Below, one piece after another: positions 6,821 to 14,590 of a stretch of DNA of 37,067 nucleotides. The number at the start of each line of letters is the position of its first letter. Position 1 is the stretch's first letter. The DNA is taken from positions 1-37,067 of the forward strand of contig JAGAJF010000076.1 in NCBI GenBank assembly GCA_017829005.1, read 5' to 3'. The notes beneath the pieces were generated by a model, which ran no database searches, had not been told where the DNA came from, and saw only the letters and a list, made by a program, of their open reading frames with translations. This DNA comes from Oscillospiraceae bacterium (GTDB lineage Bacteria; Bacillota; Clostridia; Oscillospirales; Ruminococcaceae). The translations under genes were made by a program, and so were the position numbers.

Positions 6821-9800
6821 TTACTTTATCTCAGCATGATAGGACTGGAGCGACTTCACACCTATGTGAGTGTTGTTTTTCACAGCCCTTATGCCGTCAG
6901 CGCTTGCCTTGGCAGCCGCCATAGTGGTGATGTAGGGAACGCGGTGCCTGATAGCCTCCTTGCGGATATAGCTGTCATCATATGCGCTGGTCTTGCCTGC
7001 GGGGGTGTTGATGATAAGCTGAATTTCGCCGTTTGCTATCTCGTCCGCAATGTTGGGACGACCCTCGTATATCTTGAATATACGCTTTGCGGGAATGCCT
7101 GCGTCAATGATCATCTCGTAGCTCTTGCCCGTTGCAAGAATTTTGAAGCCCAGATCATAGAAATCCTTAGCTATCTGAACAAGCTCGGGCTTGTCTCTGT
7201 CGCATACGCTAAGGAGAACTGTGCCTTCCTCGGGAAGTCTTGTCTGAGTAGCCTCCTCGGCCTTGTAATATGCCTCGCCGAAGGAAGATGAAAGTCCGAG
7301 AACTTCTCCTGTGGAGCGCATTTCGGGACCCAGAACGGGGTCAACCTCCTGGAACATATTGAAGGGGAACACCGCTTCCTTAACGCCGTAATGTGTTATC
7401 TCCCTGTCGCGAAGCTCGGGAACGGGAGACTTATTTCCCGTAAGAGGAGCGGTCATTATCTCGGTGGCAATTTTCACCATATTTATGCTGCAAACTTTTG
7501 AAACGAGGGGAACAGTACGGGAAGCACGAGGGTTAGCCTCAAGAACATATACCGTATCTCCCTCAATGGCATACTGCATATTCATAAGACCGCATACATT
7601 CATCTCAACAGCGATCTTCTTGGTGTAATCCTTGATAGTCTCTATCTGCTTTTCGGTGAGATTTTTAGCGGGAAGGATACAAGCGGAGTCACCCGAATGA
7701 ACGCCTGCCAGCTCGATATGCTCCATAACTGCGGGAACGAAGCAGTGCTCGCCGTCGGAAATAGCGTCAGCCTCGCACTCAGTGGCGTGATTTAAAAATC
7801 TGTCGATAAGAATGGGTCTGTCGGGGGTAACGCCTACAGCCGCAGACATATACACCCTCATCATCTCGTCATCGTGAACTATTTCCATACCTCTTCCGCC
7901 AAGAACGTAGGAGGGACGAACCATAACAGGATAGCCTATCCTGTTTGCTATCTCGAGAGCCTCGTCCACATTAACAGCCATACCTGACTCGGGCATAGGA
8001 ATGCCAAGACGCTCCATCATAGCACGGAAGTGGTCTCTGTCCTCCGCAAGGTCAATGGTCTCGGGAGATGTTCCCAGAATGTTCACGCCGTTCTTTTTCA
8101 GGTCAGCCGCAAGATTAAGGGGTGTCTGACCGCCGAACTGTGCGATAACTCCTACAGGCTTTTCCTTTTCGTGAATGCTCAGCACGTCCTCAAGGGTGAG
8201 AGGCTCGAAATAAAGCTTGTCGGAGGTATCATAGTCGGTGGAAACGGTCTCGGGGTTGCAGTTTACGATAATGGACTCAAAGCCCAGCTTTTTAAGAGCA
8301 AGAGCAGCGTGAACGCAGCAGTAGTCGAACTCGATGCCCTGACCTATTCTGTTGGGACCGCCGCCAAGTATCATAATTTTCTTTTTATCAGAAGCGGGGC
8401 TCTTGTCCTCGGGCAGATGATAGGTTGAGTAGTAATAAGCAGCGTCCTGTGTGCCGCTTACGTGAACGCCTTCCCACGCTTCACGAATGCCGTATTTGTA
8501 ACGTGCGTTCCTGATATCCTCCTCGGGCACAGAAAGTATCTGACTGAGATATCTGTCGGAAAAGCCATCAAGCTTTGCCTGACGGAGAGCCTTTTCATCG
8601 GGAACCTGTCCCTTATTTTTCATAAGCTCCTCTTCTTCATTAACCAGCTGGAGAGTCTGTTCAATGAACCAGTGCTTTATCTTTGTAAGCTCGTATATCT
8701 CGTCAACGGTGGCACCCTTGCGGAGAGCCTCGTAAATTATAAACTGTCTCTCGCTGGAGGGGTATCTCAGCTTTTCAAGCAGCTCTTCCTTGGAAAGCTT
8801 ATTAAAATCCTTTGCAAAGCCAAGACCGTATCTGCCTGTTTCAAGGCTGCGGATAGCCTTCTGGAAAGCCTCCTTGTAGGTCTTGCCTATGCTCATAACT
8901 TCGCCGACCGCTCTCATCTGAGTTCCAAGCTTGTCCTCAGCGCCCTTGAACTTTTCAAATGCCCAGCGTGCAAACTTGATAACAACATAGTCTCCGTCGG
9001 GAACATATTTGTCAAGTGTGCCATACTTTCCGCAGGGGATTTCTTTAAGTGTAAGACCGCAGGCAAGCATAGCCGAAACAAGGGCAATGGGGAAGCCCGT
9101 AGCCTTAGAAGCCAGAGCGGAGGAGCGTGATGTACGGGGATTTATCTCAATAACCACAATTCTTCCCGAAACGGGGTCGTGAGCAAACTGACAATTGCAG
9201 CCGCCGATAACGTCAATTGCTTCAACTATCTTGTAGGACTGCTCCTGCATTTTCTTCTGAACGTCCTCGGAAATGGTGAGCATAGGAGCGGAGCAGAAGG
9301 AATCGCCTGTGTGAACGCCGATGGGGTCGATATTTTCGATAAAGCAAACGGTGATGATGTTGTTCTCAGCGTCTCTTACCACCTCAAGCTCAAGCTCTTC
9401 CCAGCCGCTGATACATTCCTCAACAAGCACCTGACCCACAAGGCTCGCCTGCAGACCTCTCTCGCATACGACTTTAAGCTCGTCCACATTGTATACCATA
9501 CCGCCGCCTGCGCCGCCCATGGTGTATGCGGGACGGAGAACAACGGGATATTTAAGCTCCTCGGCGATCTTAACGGCTTCATCAACGGAATAAGCCACCT
9601 GACTGCGTGCCATTTCAATTCCCAGCTTGTTCATGGTGTTCTTGAACTCGATGCGGTCCTCGCCGCGCTGGATAGCGTCCACCTGAACGCCTATTACCTG
9701 AACGCCGTACTTTTCCAGCACTCCTGCCTCAGAAAGCTCGGAGCAGAGGTTAAGACCCGACTGACCGCCCAGATTTGGCAGCAAAGCGTCGGGACGTTCC

Positions 9801-10039
9801 TTTTCGATTATCTGAGTGAGCCTGTTCAGATTAAGAGGCTCAACATAGGTGATATCCGCAACATCGGGGTCTGTCATAATGGTTGCGGGGTTGGAGTTTA
9901 CAAGCACGATCTCGTAGCCGAGATTACGAAGCGCCTTGCACGCCTGTGTACCCGAATAGTCAAACTCGCACGCCTGACCGATGATAATGGGACCCGAGCC
10001 GATTATCATAATTTTGTTAATATCCTGTCTTTTTGGCAT
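6821..10039 (-). CDS. carB: Carbamoyl-phosphate synthase large subunit
   Basis: Makes carbamoyl phosphate from ammonia (delivered by the small subunit CarA), bicarbonate and two ATP, feeding arginine and pyrimidine synthesis. The 1072-aa protein has full length. Two homologous ATP-grasp halves are visible: the first begins with GSGPIIIGQACEFDYSGTQA and the second with GGGPNRIGQGIEFDYCCVHA, each followed by glycine-rich ATP loops. The last ~140 residues form the MGS-like allosteric domain (LSVCDRDKPELVQIAKDFYD). ATG 10039 follows GGGAGA. carA is not adjacent: the next gene upstream on this strand is an ECF transporter component, so the small subunit must be elsewhere. Confidence 0.98.
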   Translation of the reverse strand: MPKRQDINKIMIIGSGPIIIGQACEFDYSGTQACKALRNLGYEIVLVNSNPATIMTDPDVADITYVEPLNLNRLTQIIEKERPDALLPNLGGQSGLNLCSELSEAGVLEKYGVQVIGVQVDAIQRGEDRIEFKNTMNKLGIEMARSQVAYSVDEAVKIAEELKYPVVLRPAYTMGGAGGGMVYNVDELKVVCERGLQASLVGQVLVEECISGWEELELEVVRDAENNIITVCFIENIDPIGVHTGDSFCSAPMLTISEDVQKKMQEQSYKIVEAIDVIGGCNCQFAHDPVSGRIVVIEINPRTSRSSALASKATGFPIALVSAMLACGLTLKEIPCGKYGTLDKYVPDGDYVVIKFARWAFEKFKGAEDKLGTQMRAVGEVMSIGKTYKEAFQKAIRSLETGRYGLGFAKDFNKLSKEELLEKLRYPSSERQFIIYEALRKGATVDEIYELTKIKHWFIEQTLQLVNEEEELMKNKGQVPDEKALRQAKLDGFSDRYLSQILSVPEEDIRNARYKYGIREAWEGVHVSGTQDAAYYYSTYHLPEDKSPASDKKKIMILGGGPNRIGQGIEFDYCCVHAALALKKLGFESIIVNCNPETVSTDYDTSDKLYFEPLTLEDVLSIHEKEKPVGVIAQFGGQTPLNLAADLKKNGVNILGTSPETIDLAEDRDHFRAMMERLGIPMPESGMAVNVDEALEIANRIGYPVMVRPSYVLGGRGMEIVHDDEMMRVYMSAAVGVTPDRPILIDRFLNHATECEADAISDGEHCFVPAVMEHIELAGVHSGDSACILPAKNLTEKQIETIKDYTKKIAVEMNVCGLMNMQYAIEGDTVYVLEANPRASRTVPLVSKVCSINMVKIATEIMTAPLTGNKSPVPELRDREITHYGVKEAVFPFNMFQEVDPVLGPEMRSTGEVLGLSSSFGEAYYKAEEATQTRLPEEGTVLLSVCDRDKPELVQIAKDFYDLGFKILATGKSYEMIIDAGIPAKRIFKIYEGRPNIADEIANGEIQLIINTPAGKTSAYDDSYIRKEAIRHRVPYITTMAAAKASADGIRAVKNNTHIGVKSLQSYHAEIK

Positions 10040-10056
10040 AAATCAAATCTCCCTGT

Positions 10057-10130
10057 TCCGCAGGCTTGTCCTGCGGAGTAAATTTGCCGTTTATACCTTT
10101 CCGCTGCTGCAAACGTAACAAAGCGGAAAG
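10057..10130 (-). promoter_or_regulatory. Structured 5' leader of carB (two hairpins)
   Basis: Between the carB promoter and its start lie two perfect hairpins: CTTTCCGCT / AGCGGAAAG (10097-10105 with 10122-10130) and TCCGCAGG / CCTGCGGA (10057-10064 with 10070-10077). The second ends about 17 nt before the start codon, close to the ribosome site. There is no T run as in a terminator, and I do not recognise a PyrR site or a known riboswitch. Possible translational control is inference. Confidence 0.45.
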
Positions 10131-10154
10131 CATAAGGGCATTTCCCTATGAATA

Positions 10155-10183
10155 ATAATACCATAATTATCGGATAATTGCAA
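10155..10183 (-). promoter_or_regulatory. carB promoter
   Basis: On the minus strand TTGCAA (10183-10178), a 17-bp spacer and TATTAT (10160-10155). This leaves a leader of about 110 nt before carB. Confidence 0.7.
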
Positions 10184-10192
10184 GCAGATTAT

Positions 10193-10211
10193 CAAAAAAA
10201 TAGTTTTTTTG
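10193..10211 (-). terminator. Possible A/T hairpin terminator after the ECF gene
   Basis: CAAAAAAA (10193-10200) and TTTTTTTG (10204-10211) form an 8-bp stem with a 3-nt loop just downstream of the ECF gene stop. An A-U stem is weak, so this is tentative. Confidence 0.3.
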
Positions 10212-10221
10212 TAATAAATGC

Positions 10222-10782
10222 TCACTCTCTGTTTTCATTCTCGGCTCTGAAAACGATAAGGGGAATAAGCGCCCATTGAAGCGCAAGACCGAAAATGCCC
10301 GAAGCAATGCTTGTCCATATCACAGATATCTTTATGCTGTCATTTCCCAGAGCATAGACCGAAAGTGCGATGGCAGCGGCTCTTACAGCACGTCCGCCAA
10401 TCTGAGCAATAAGCACCTTGCCGATAATGGGGAGTTTAATGTTTCTCAGAAGCCCCGAAGCAAGACCGTAGATGCAAAGCTCGATCATCATAAAGGGGAG
10501 CATTGCCGCCGAGGGCATACCCGAAAGGGCAAAGCTTATGAGGGGGCTTAAAAAGCCTGCTATGGCACCCGCATAGGGACCTGCAAGAAGTCCTGCTATA
10601 ATAATTGGCAGGTGCATAGGGAGAAAGGTCTCACCAAGCTTTGTTCCAAGCCCGGATACCGCACCCATAAGATGGAAAATCTGGGGAAGAGCCACAGCTC
10701 CCACAATGGAACCAATTGTCCACAGGGTCTGCGCCTTTACGGAAAGACGGGGCTTGTCAAGTGTTTTAACTGCTGATGACAT
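10222..10782 (-). CDS. ECF transporter S component, substrate unknown
   Basis: Small integral membrane protein (186 aa) that fits the substrate-binding S subunit of an energy-coupling factor vitamin or micronutrient importer. It has about six hydrophobic segments and the typical stretch FLPMHLPIIIAGLLAGPYAG near residues 53-72, then FLSPLISFALSGMPSAAMLP. S components dock on a shared EcfT-EcfA module encoded elsewhere; no ATPase lies next to this gene, as is usual for group II ECF systems. The motif does not tell me the vitamin. ATG 10782 follows AAAGGAG. The transcript leader contains a TATCC-GTGT-GGATA palindrome. Confidence 0.85.
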   Translation of the reverse strand: MSSAVKTLDKPRLSVKAQTLWTIGSIVGAVALPQIFHLMGAVSGLGTKLGETFLPMHLPIIIAGLLAGPYAGAIAGFLSPLISFALSGMPSAAMLPFMMIELCIYGLASGLLRNIKLPIIGKVLIAQIGGRAVRAAAIALSVYALGNDSIKISVIWTSIASGIFGLALQWALIPLIVFRAENENRE

Positions 10783-10803
10783 ATCAAAAACTCCTTTGCA
10801 TAA

Positions 10804-10817
10804 TATCCGTGTGGATA
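10804..10817. promoter_or_regulatory. Palindrome in the ECF gene leader
   Basis: TATCC (10804-10808) GTGT GGATA (10813-10817), lying between the -10 box and the ribosome site of the S-component gene. It could be a repressor operator or a small RNA hairpin. No regulator is identified. Confidence 0.3.
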
Positions 10818-10832
10818 ATTTTATCTGTTCAT

Positions 10833-10861
10833 ATCATACCATAATAAGCCGTGAAAATCAA
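10833..10861 (-). promoter_or_regulatory. Promoter of the ECF S-component gene
   Basis: Minus strand TTGATT (10861-10856), 17 bp, TATGAT (10838-10833). Confidence 0.6.
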
Positions 10862-10895
10862 TAAAATTTGGTTAACGTTTTCTGCCGCAAAAAAA

Positions 10896-11183
10896 TCAGG
10901 TTGGCTTATAGATACCGTCGGGGAATTTCCTTACTCTGCCGCAGGCAGGAAAATCGGGATATATCACTTCCCACAGACAGCCGCATTCTCTGCATTTATA
11001 CCATACATCAGCAAACCACTTCCTGCCGCCAAAACGGTAATATGGCATCTGCGGCTCAAGCACAATAAAGACGCCGTTATTTGTCTGCTGTTCAAAGAAG
11101 TCTTTTATCCCACTCAGACATCTGACAGAATTTATTTCTGTTTCTGTCCGTTCCGAACATTCGCATTTTACCGAAAAACTCAT
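10896..11183 (-). CDS. Small Cys-motif protein, function unknown
   Basis: A 95-aa soluble protein with no signal peptide or membrane segment. Visible are an N-terminal CEC and, near the C-terminus, a CRECGCLWEVIYPDFPACG motif followed by RVRKFPDG; the CxxC and trailing Cys suggest a small metal-binding knuckle. I do not recognise a named family. The start is supported by GGGAGGG about 10 nt before ATG 11183. It is alone between the ECF gene and a divergent lipoprotein gene. The reading frames that overlap it on the other strand have no ribosome sites and look like shadows. Confidence 0.65.
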   Translation of the reverse strand: MSFSVKCECSERTETEINSVRCLSGIKDFFEQQTNNGVFIVLEPQMPYYRFGGRKWFADVWYKCRECGCLWEVIYPDFPACGRVRKFPDGIYKPT

Positions 11184-11276
11184 ACTTCATCACCCTCCCG
11201 ATAATATTACAGCATAAATATCAGGAAATGTCAATACAGGTGCGGAAAAGTGTTTGTTTATAGTCAAATTTTTTTG

Positions 11277-11305
11277 TTGACAAACACGTTTTAAAATGCT
11301 ATATT
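11277..11305 (+). promoter_or_regulatory. Promoter of the Thr-rich lipoprotein gene
   Basis: TTGACA (11277-11282), 17 bp, TATATT (11300-11305). A near-palindrome CGGATA-a-TATCCG (11315-11327) lies at or just after the expected start of transcription. Confidence 0.7.
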
Positions 11306-11355
11306 TATATTTGTCGGATAATATCCGTTTATAAAGAAAAAGGAATGATAGCAAA

Positions 11356-12009
11356 ATGAAAAAAATCATTGCCGCCCTGCTTTGTGCGGCAGTTCTTACC
11401 GCCTGCACGGGCAGTTCTCCCGAGGAAACGGAAGCCCCTACATTGGGAGACTCCTTTACCGAAACAGCTCCCGTCACATCGGAGGAGACCACGACTGTGA
11501 CCACAACACAGACCACTACAGTCACAACCACCGAGACGACCACCGAAACAACCACCGAATTTACCCAAAGGGAAATTCCCTTCGAGGACACCGTCCAGAA
11601 CGCCTACGAGCGCCTTCTTGCCTCCTTTGAAACGGAGCATGGCATTGTTTACCCTGATGATTACGGCGGAGTTTACAGCTATGCGGGAACTCTTTTTGTA
11701 AACATCACCGAAAACACCCCGCCCGAGAGCTATACCGAGGTATTAGGAGATTACACCTGCGTCCGCTATGAGACGGTAAAGCGCTCCTTCAACAGGCTTT
11801 CGGAGATATGTCTTGAAGCCAAGGAGCTTCTTGACGAGCGGTTCGGTGTGGCAGATTTCTATGTAGACGTTCCCGAAAACACAGCCGCCGTAACCATCAG
11901 AAACGAGGACCCCAAAAAGGCGCAGCTCTTCCTCAAGACCGTTACCGACAAAAGCTTTAGCTTGGACGAGCTTTCCATAAGTATGGCTGAGCCGGAAGAG
12001 GAAAATTAA
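11356..12009 (+). CDS. Thr-rich lipoprotein, function unknown
   Basis: Secreted lipoprotein of 217 aa. The signal peptide ends in lipobox LTAC with the lipidated Cys at 17. Residues ~18-72 are a low-complexity linker dominated by Thr and Glu (runs of TTT with V, Q or E), the type that spans the cell wall. A compact domain of about 145 residues follows with no recognised family; it contains YERLLASFETEHG, YPDDYGGVYSYAGTLFVNIT and alternating acidic/hydrophobic patterns. GGAATG upstream serves as ribosome site. It stands alone with its own promoter. A surface-exposed globular domain on a stalk is inferred. Confidence 0.75.
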   Translation: MKKIIAALLCAAVLTACTGSSPEETEAPTLGDSFTETAPVTSEETTTVTTTQTTTVTTTETTTETTTEFTQREIPFEDTVQNAYERLLASFETEHGIVYPDDYGGVYSYAGTLFVNITENTPPESYTEVLGDYTCVRYETVKRSFNRLSEICLEAKELLDERFGVADFYVDVPENTAAVTIRNEDPKKAQLFLKTVTDKSFSLDELSISMAEPEEEN

Positions 12010-12057
12010 AACAGGATTAGATTTTACTTTGAATTTGACAAAAAACTCTTTTGGCTC

Positions 12058-12086
12058 TTGTAATTTGAAAAGCTTTGTGGTATAAT
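12058..12086 (+). promoter_or_regulatory. Promoter of the acidic small-protein gene
   Basis: TTGTAA (12058-12063), 17 bp, TATAAT (12081-12086) with an extended -10 TG at 12078-12079. A TTGACA at 12035-12040 lies too far upstream to pair with this -10. Confidence 0.7.
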
Positions 12087-12145
12087 AAAATTACATTCAG
12101 GGAAGAATATTCTCTCGGAATATTAAATTTTAAGGAGATGACTTT

Positions 12146-12436
12146 ATGAAAGGTTTAGGTATTGCAGTTCTCACAATGCTCGCTGCCGCTGCAGGTGCTG
12201 CTGCCGCAGTTTATGCAGTCAAGAAGCGCGAGGAGCTTGAGCAGTATGATTACAGCTTCGACGATGACGATGAGATCTACTTCGGCGATGATGACGAATG
12301 CTGCGACTGCTGCAGCTGCTCGGACAAGGACGAGTCCGCAAGCGATGTTGAGGAGCTTGAGGCTCTTGACGGCGCAGATGATGCTGACGTTGAGGCGGCT
12401 TCTTCCGATGACAGTGACGAGGAAGCAGATTTCTGA
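12146..12436 (+). CDS. Small acidic membrane-anchored protein with Cys cluster
   Basis: A 96-aa protein: one N-terminal Ala-rich membrane segment (about 3-24), a short basic KKREE stop, then a strongly acidic tail. The tail contains DDDDEIYFGDDDE and a cysteine cluster, ECCDCCSCSD (about 51-60). AAGGAG before ATG 12146, its own promoter and a strong terminator support it as a real gene. I do not recognise the family. The clustered Cys and carboxylates could bind metal, but that is inference. Shadow frames on both strands over this region are artefacts of the repetitive GAC/GAT codons. Confidence 0.7.
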   Translation: MKGLGIAVLTMLAAAAGAAAAVYAVKKREELEQYDYSFDDDDEIYFGDDDECCDCCSCSDKDESASDVEELEALDGADDADVEAASSDDSDEEADF

Positions 12437-12455
12437 TAACTTAAAAGAAAATTTT

Positions 12456-12490
12456 CGGCGGAGGTTCCAAATGGTTCCTCCGCCGTTTTT
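12456..12490 (+). terminator. Terminator of the acidic small-protein gene
   Basis: CGGCGGAGG (12456-12464) pairs with CCTCCGCCG (12477-12485), followed by a T6 run. Confidence 0.9.
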
Positions 12491-12531
12491 TGCGGGTGAC
12501 GACCCGCGGCGAGACGTTCTGTAATTTATTT

Positions 12532-12702
12532 GGGCGGCAGGCTGTCGGCTCGGTAACGGTACGAATAAGCTGCCCAATAAATTGGAATTTGGCGGGTAAT
12601 TTGCTCCAATCAATGTAGGGGACGGGAGACCCGTCCCCTACAAAATTTTTGTAAAACAATGATACATATTTGTATCGTCACCGAGCCGACAGTTTGCCGC
12701 CC
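12532..12702. repeat. MITE-like palindromic intergenic element
   Basis: The ends are imperfect inverted repeats: GGGCGGCAGGCTGTCGGCTC (from 12532), continuing GGTAACG, against CGTCACCGAGCCGACAG and TTTGCCGCCC (12677-12702). Nested inside are a perfect 12-bp hairpin (TGTAGGGGACGG 12614-12625 with 12631-12642, loop GAGAC), a palindrome CCAATAAATTGG, and GATACA-tatt-TGTATC (12661-12676). There is no coding frame of interest. The structure resembles a non-autonomous mobile element or a folded intergenic repeat; no second copy is in this window. It fills most of the 306-bp gap between the acidic-protein gene and malQ. Confidence 0.55.
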
Positions 12703-12726
12703 GAAAAAACTATAGAAAGATCGGCT

Positions 12727-12741
12727 GCAGGCTCAGCCTGC
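12727..12741. repeat. 15-bp near-palindrome at the malQ stop codon
   Basis: GCAGGCTCAGCCTGC abuts the malQ stop on its 3' side. Its reverse complement occurs at 17999-18013, just after the fic stop. This may be a small dispersed repeat or an RNA 3'-end hairpin. Confidence 0.45.
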
Positions 12742-12742
12742 C

Positions 12743-14242
12743 TCAGCCTGCTCTGTAATAAGTCTTAGCCAGCTTTTTAAGTCTCTTTGCAAGCCGGGGA
12801 GTGCATTCGCCGCCGCTCAGTCTCCACGCCCAGTTTCCGCCGCCGATGGTGGAAGGGATATTCATTCTTGCCGAGTTGTCAAGGCATAAAAGATCCTGCA
12901 TCTGTATCACACAGCTCTCGGAAACACTTGCATATGCCGCTCTGATAAGTGCCCATACTATCTCGCTGTCGGAAGTGTCCTTTTTAAGCCCCAGATATTT
13001 TCTTACACGCTTCCTGCCCTTTTTGTCCATTCCCTTGTACCAGCCCAGAGCGGTCTCGTTGTCGTGGGTGCCGATGTAGACAACGCTGTTTTTTACGTAG
13101 TTGTGTGGAAGATATCCGCTGTCATCGCCGCCGAAGCCGAATTCCAGCACGTTCATACCCGGGTAGCCTGCCTCTCTGAGCATATCCTTCACGTCATCTG
13201 TGAGAAAGCCCAGATCCTCCGCAACAAGAGGAACATCGCCAAGTGCGGCTTTTATTGCCCTGAAAAGCTTCATTGAGGGACCCTTCAGCCATTCGCCGTG
13301 CTCGGCGGTCTCGTCCCCTGCGGGAATTGCATAAAAGCTCTCAAAGCCTCTGAAATGGTCTATGCGTGTAAGGTCAAAGAGCTTTGCGCTGTACTTTACA
13401 CGGGATATCCACCATTTGTAGCCGTCCTTGTCCATATAGTCCCAGTCATAGAGGGGGTTACCCCAAAGCTGACCCGTGGGAGAAAAATCATCGGGAGGGC
13501 AGCCTGCCACCTTGACGGGTCTCCTGTCGCTGTCGAGCATAAACATCTCGGGGGCAGCCCATATGTCGCTGCTGTCCATGGAAACGTAAATGGGCATATC
13601 GCCGTATATCTTTATGCCCCGCTTGTTTGCGTACTTTTTCAGAGCCTTGTACTGCCTGATGAATTTGTACTGCATAAATTTCCAGACTTCTATATCGTCC
13701 GAATGCTTTTCCGAATACTGCTCAAGTGTCTTTTTGTCTCTCAGGCGGTATTCATCGTCCCACAGCGTCCACATTTTCTGCTTGAAGAAGTATTTGAGGG
13801 ACATAAACAGAGCGTAATCATCGAGCCACCACGCATTTTTGCGGCAGAAGCGGTTAAGATCCGCAGTCTGAGCGGGGTCTGCCTTTTCCTTGAATGCCGC
13901 ACACGCCTTAGCCAGAATGAGCCGCTTGAAGGAGAACAGCTGACCGTAGTCCGCAAAGCTTTCCTTTCGGCGCAGCAGCTCCATATCCTTGTCATCGGGG
14001 GAGATAAGACCCTCCTCCGCAAGCATATCCAGGTCGATAAGCAGGGGATTGCCCGCAAATGCGCTGTAGCTCTGGTATGGTGAGTCACCGAAGCCTGTGG
14101 GACCTACGGGAAGTATCTGCCAGTAGGTCTGCCCCGCCTTCTTTAAAAAATCCACAAACTTGTATGCCTCCCTGCCCAGAGTACCCGTTCCGCAGGGAGA
14201 GGGGAGGCTTGTAATGTGCATAAGCACGCCGCAGCTTCTCAT
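12743..14242 (-). CDS. malQ: 4-alpha-glucanotransferase (amylomaltase, GH77)
   Basis: Cytoplasmic enzyme that moves alpha-1,4-glucan chains between maltodextrins and releases glucose. At 499 aa it has the normal amylomaltase length. Motifs in order: SLPSPCGTGTLG near the N-terminus, GDMPIYVSMDSSDIWA (about 214-229), the nucleophile region LTRIDHFRGF with D295, the acid/base VAEDLG with E342, and GTHDNET with D394. ATG 14242 follows GAAAGGAA. It is divergent from two sugar ABC permease genes, which suggests that imported oligosaccharide is its substrate or a relative of it. Confidence 0.97.
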   Translation of the reverse strand: MRSCGVLMHITSLPSPCGTGTLGREAYKFVDFLKKAGQTYWQILPVGPTGFGDSPYQSYSAFAGNPLLIDLDMLAEEGLISPDDKDMELLRRKESFADYGQLFSFKRLILAKACAAFKEKADPAQTADLNRFCRKNAWWLDDYALFMSLKYFFKQKMWTLWDDEYRLRDKKTLEQYSEKHSDDIEVWKFMQYKFIRQYKALKKYANKRGIKIYGDMPIYVSMDSSDIWAAPEMFMLDSDRRPVKVAGCPPDDFSPTGQLWGNPLYDWDYMDKDGYKWWISRVKYSAKLFDLTRIDHFRGFESFYAIPAGDETAEHGEWLKGPSMKLFRAIKAALGDVPLVAEDLGFLTDDVKDMLREAGYPGMNVLEFGFGGDDSGYLPHNYVKNSVVYIGTHDNETALGWYKGMDKKGRKRVRKYLGLKKDTSDSEIVWALIRAAYASVSESCVIQMQDLLCLDNSARMNIPSTIGGGNWAWRLSGGECTPRLAKRLKKLAKTYYRAG

Positions 14243-14277
14243 AATATAATAATTCCTTTCCGATGAGACTTTTCTTT

Positions 14278-14306
14278 ATTATACATTATTTCCGTTCTCT
14301 TTGCAA
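14278..14306 (-). promoter_or_regulatory. malQ promoter
   Basis: Minus strand TTGCAA (14306-14301), 17 bp, TATAAT (14283-14278). Confidence 0.8.
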
Positions 14307-14367
14307 TATCCGCAGGAATAAAAATAATTATTTTATTGCAATATGCCCCAAAAACGCAGCGACTTTT

Positions 14368-14382
14368 TGTAAACGATTAACA
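14368..14382. promoter_or_regulatory. LacI/CcpA-like operator candidate 1
   Basis: TGTAAACGATTAACA has the central CG and flanking A/T of cre and LacI-family operators and is one step off the cre consensus. It lies between the divergent malQ and permease promoters. A related sequence lies at 14530. Confidence 0.4.
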
Positions 14383-14434
14383 AAAGATTTGTCCGTTATC
14401 ATAAACAAAATTTTCTGCTCCTGTAAAAAAACTC

Positions 14435-14463
14435 TTGACATTTATCACAAAAACTGCTATAAT
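14435..14463 (+). promoter_or_regulatory. Consensus promoter of the sugar permease genes
   Basis: TTGACA (14435-14440), 17 bp, TATAAT (14458-14463). The leader of about 120 nt contains the second operator candidate. The 89-aa frame covering this region starts upstream of the promoter and has no ribosome site, so I do not call it. Confidence 0.85.
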
Positions 14464-14529
14464 GATTTTAATGAATTTCGGAGGAAGTGCGTGGAGCTTA
14501 TTTTTGAGCCGTTTTCCTCTAAGGCTGTA

Positions 14530-14543
14530 TGAAAACGATTAAG
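14530..14543. promoter_or_regulatory. LacI/CcpA-like operator candidate 2
   Basis: TGAAAACGATTAAG shares AAACGATTAA with the site at 14368. It lies downstream of the permease promoter, where a bound repressor would block elongation. Confidence 0.35.
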
Positions 14544-14590
14544 TAAGCTTTTTATACGGCATAAAATTAAAATTACGGAGGTGCTGTAAG

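Noticed and set aside
8030-10081. Long plus-strand frames opposite carB
   Set aside because: carB is a full-length, highly conserved gene; the opposite frames are composition shadows.
11190-11591. Minus-strand frame rich in Val (VVVSVVV)
   Set aside because: It is the antisense of the Thr-rich linker (ACC/ACA codons) of the lipoprotein, with no ribosome site.
12155-12613. Minus-strand 152-aa frame over the acidic gene
   Set aside because: Shadow of the GAT/GAC-rich gene; it also crosses the terminator and the palindromic element.
14263-14532. 89-aa plus-strand frame before the permeases
   Set aside because: It starts upstream of the consensus promoter, overlaps the malQ promoter and has no Shine-Dalgarno site.
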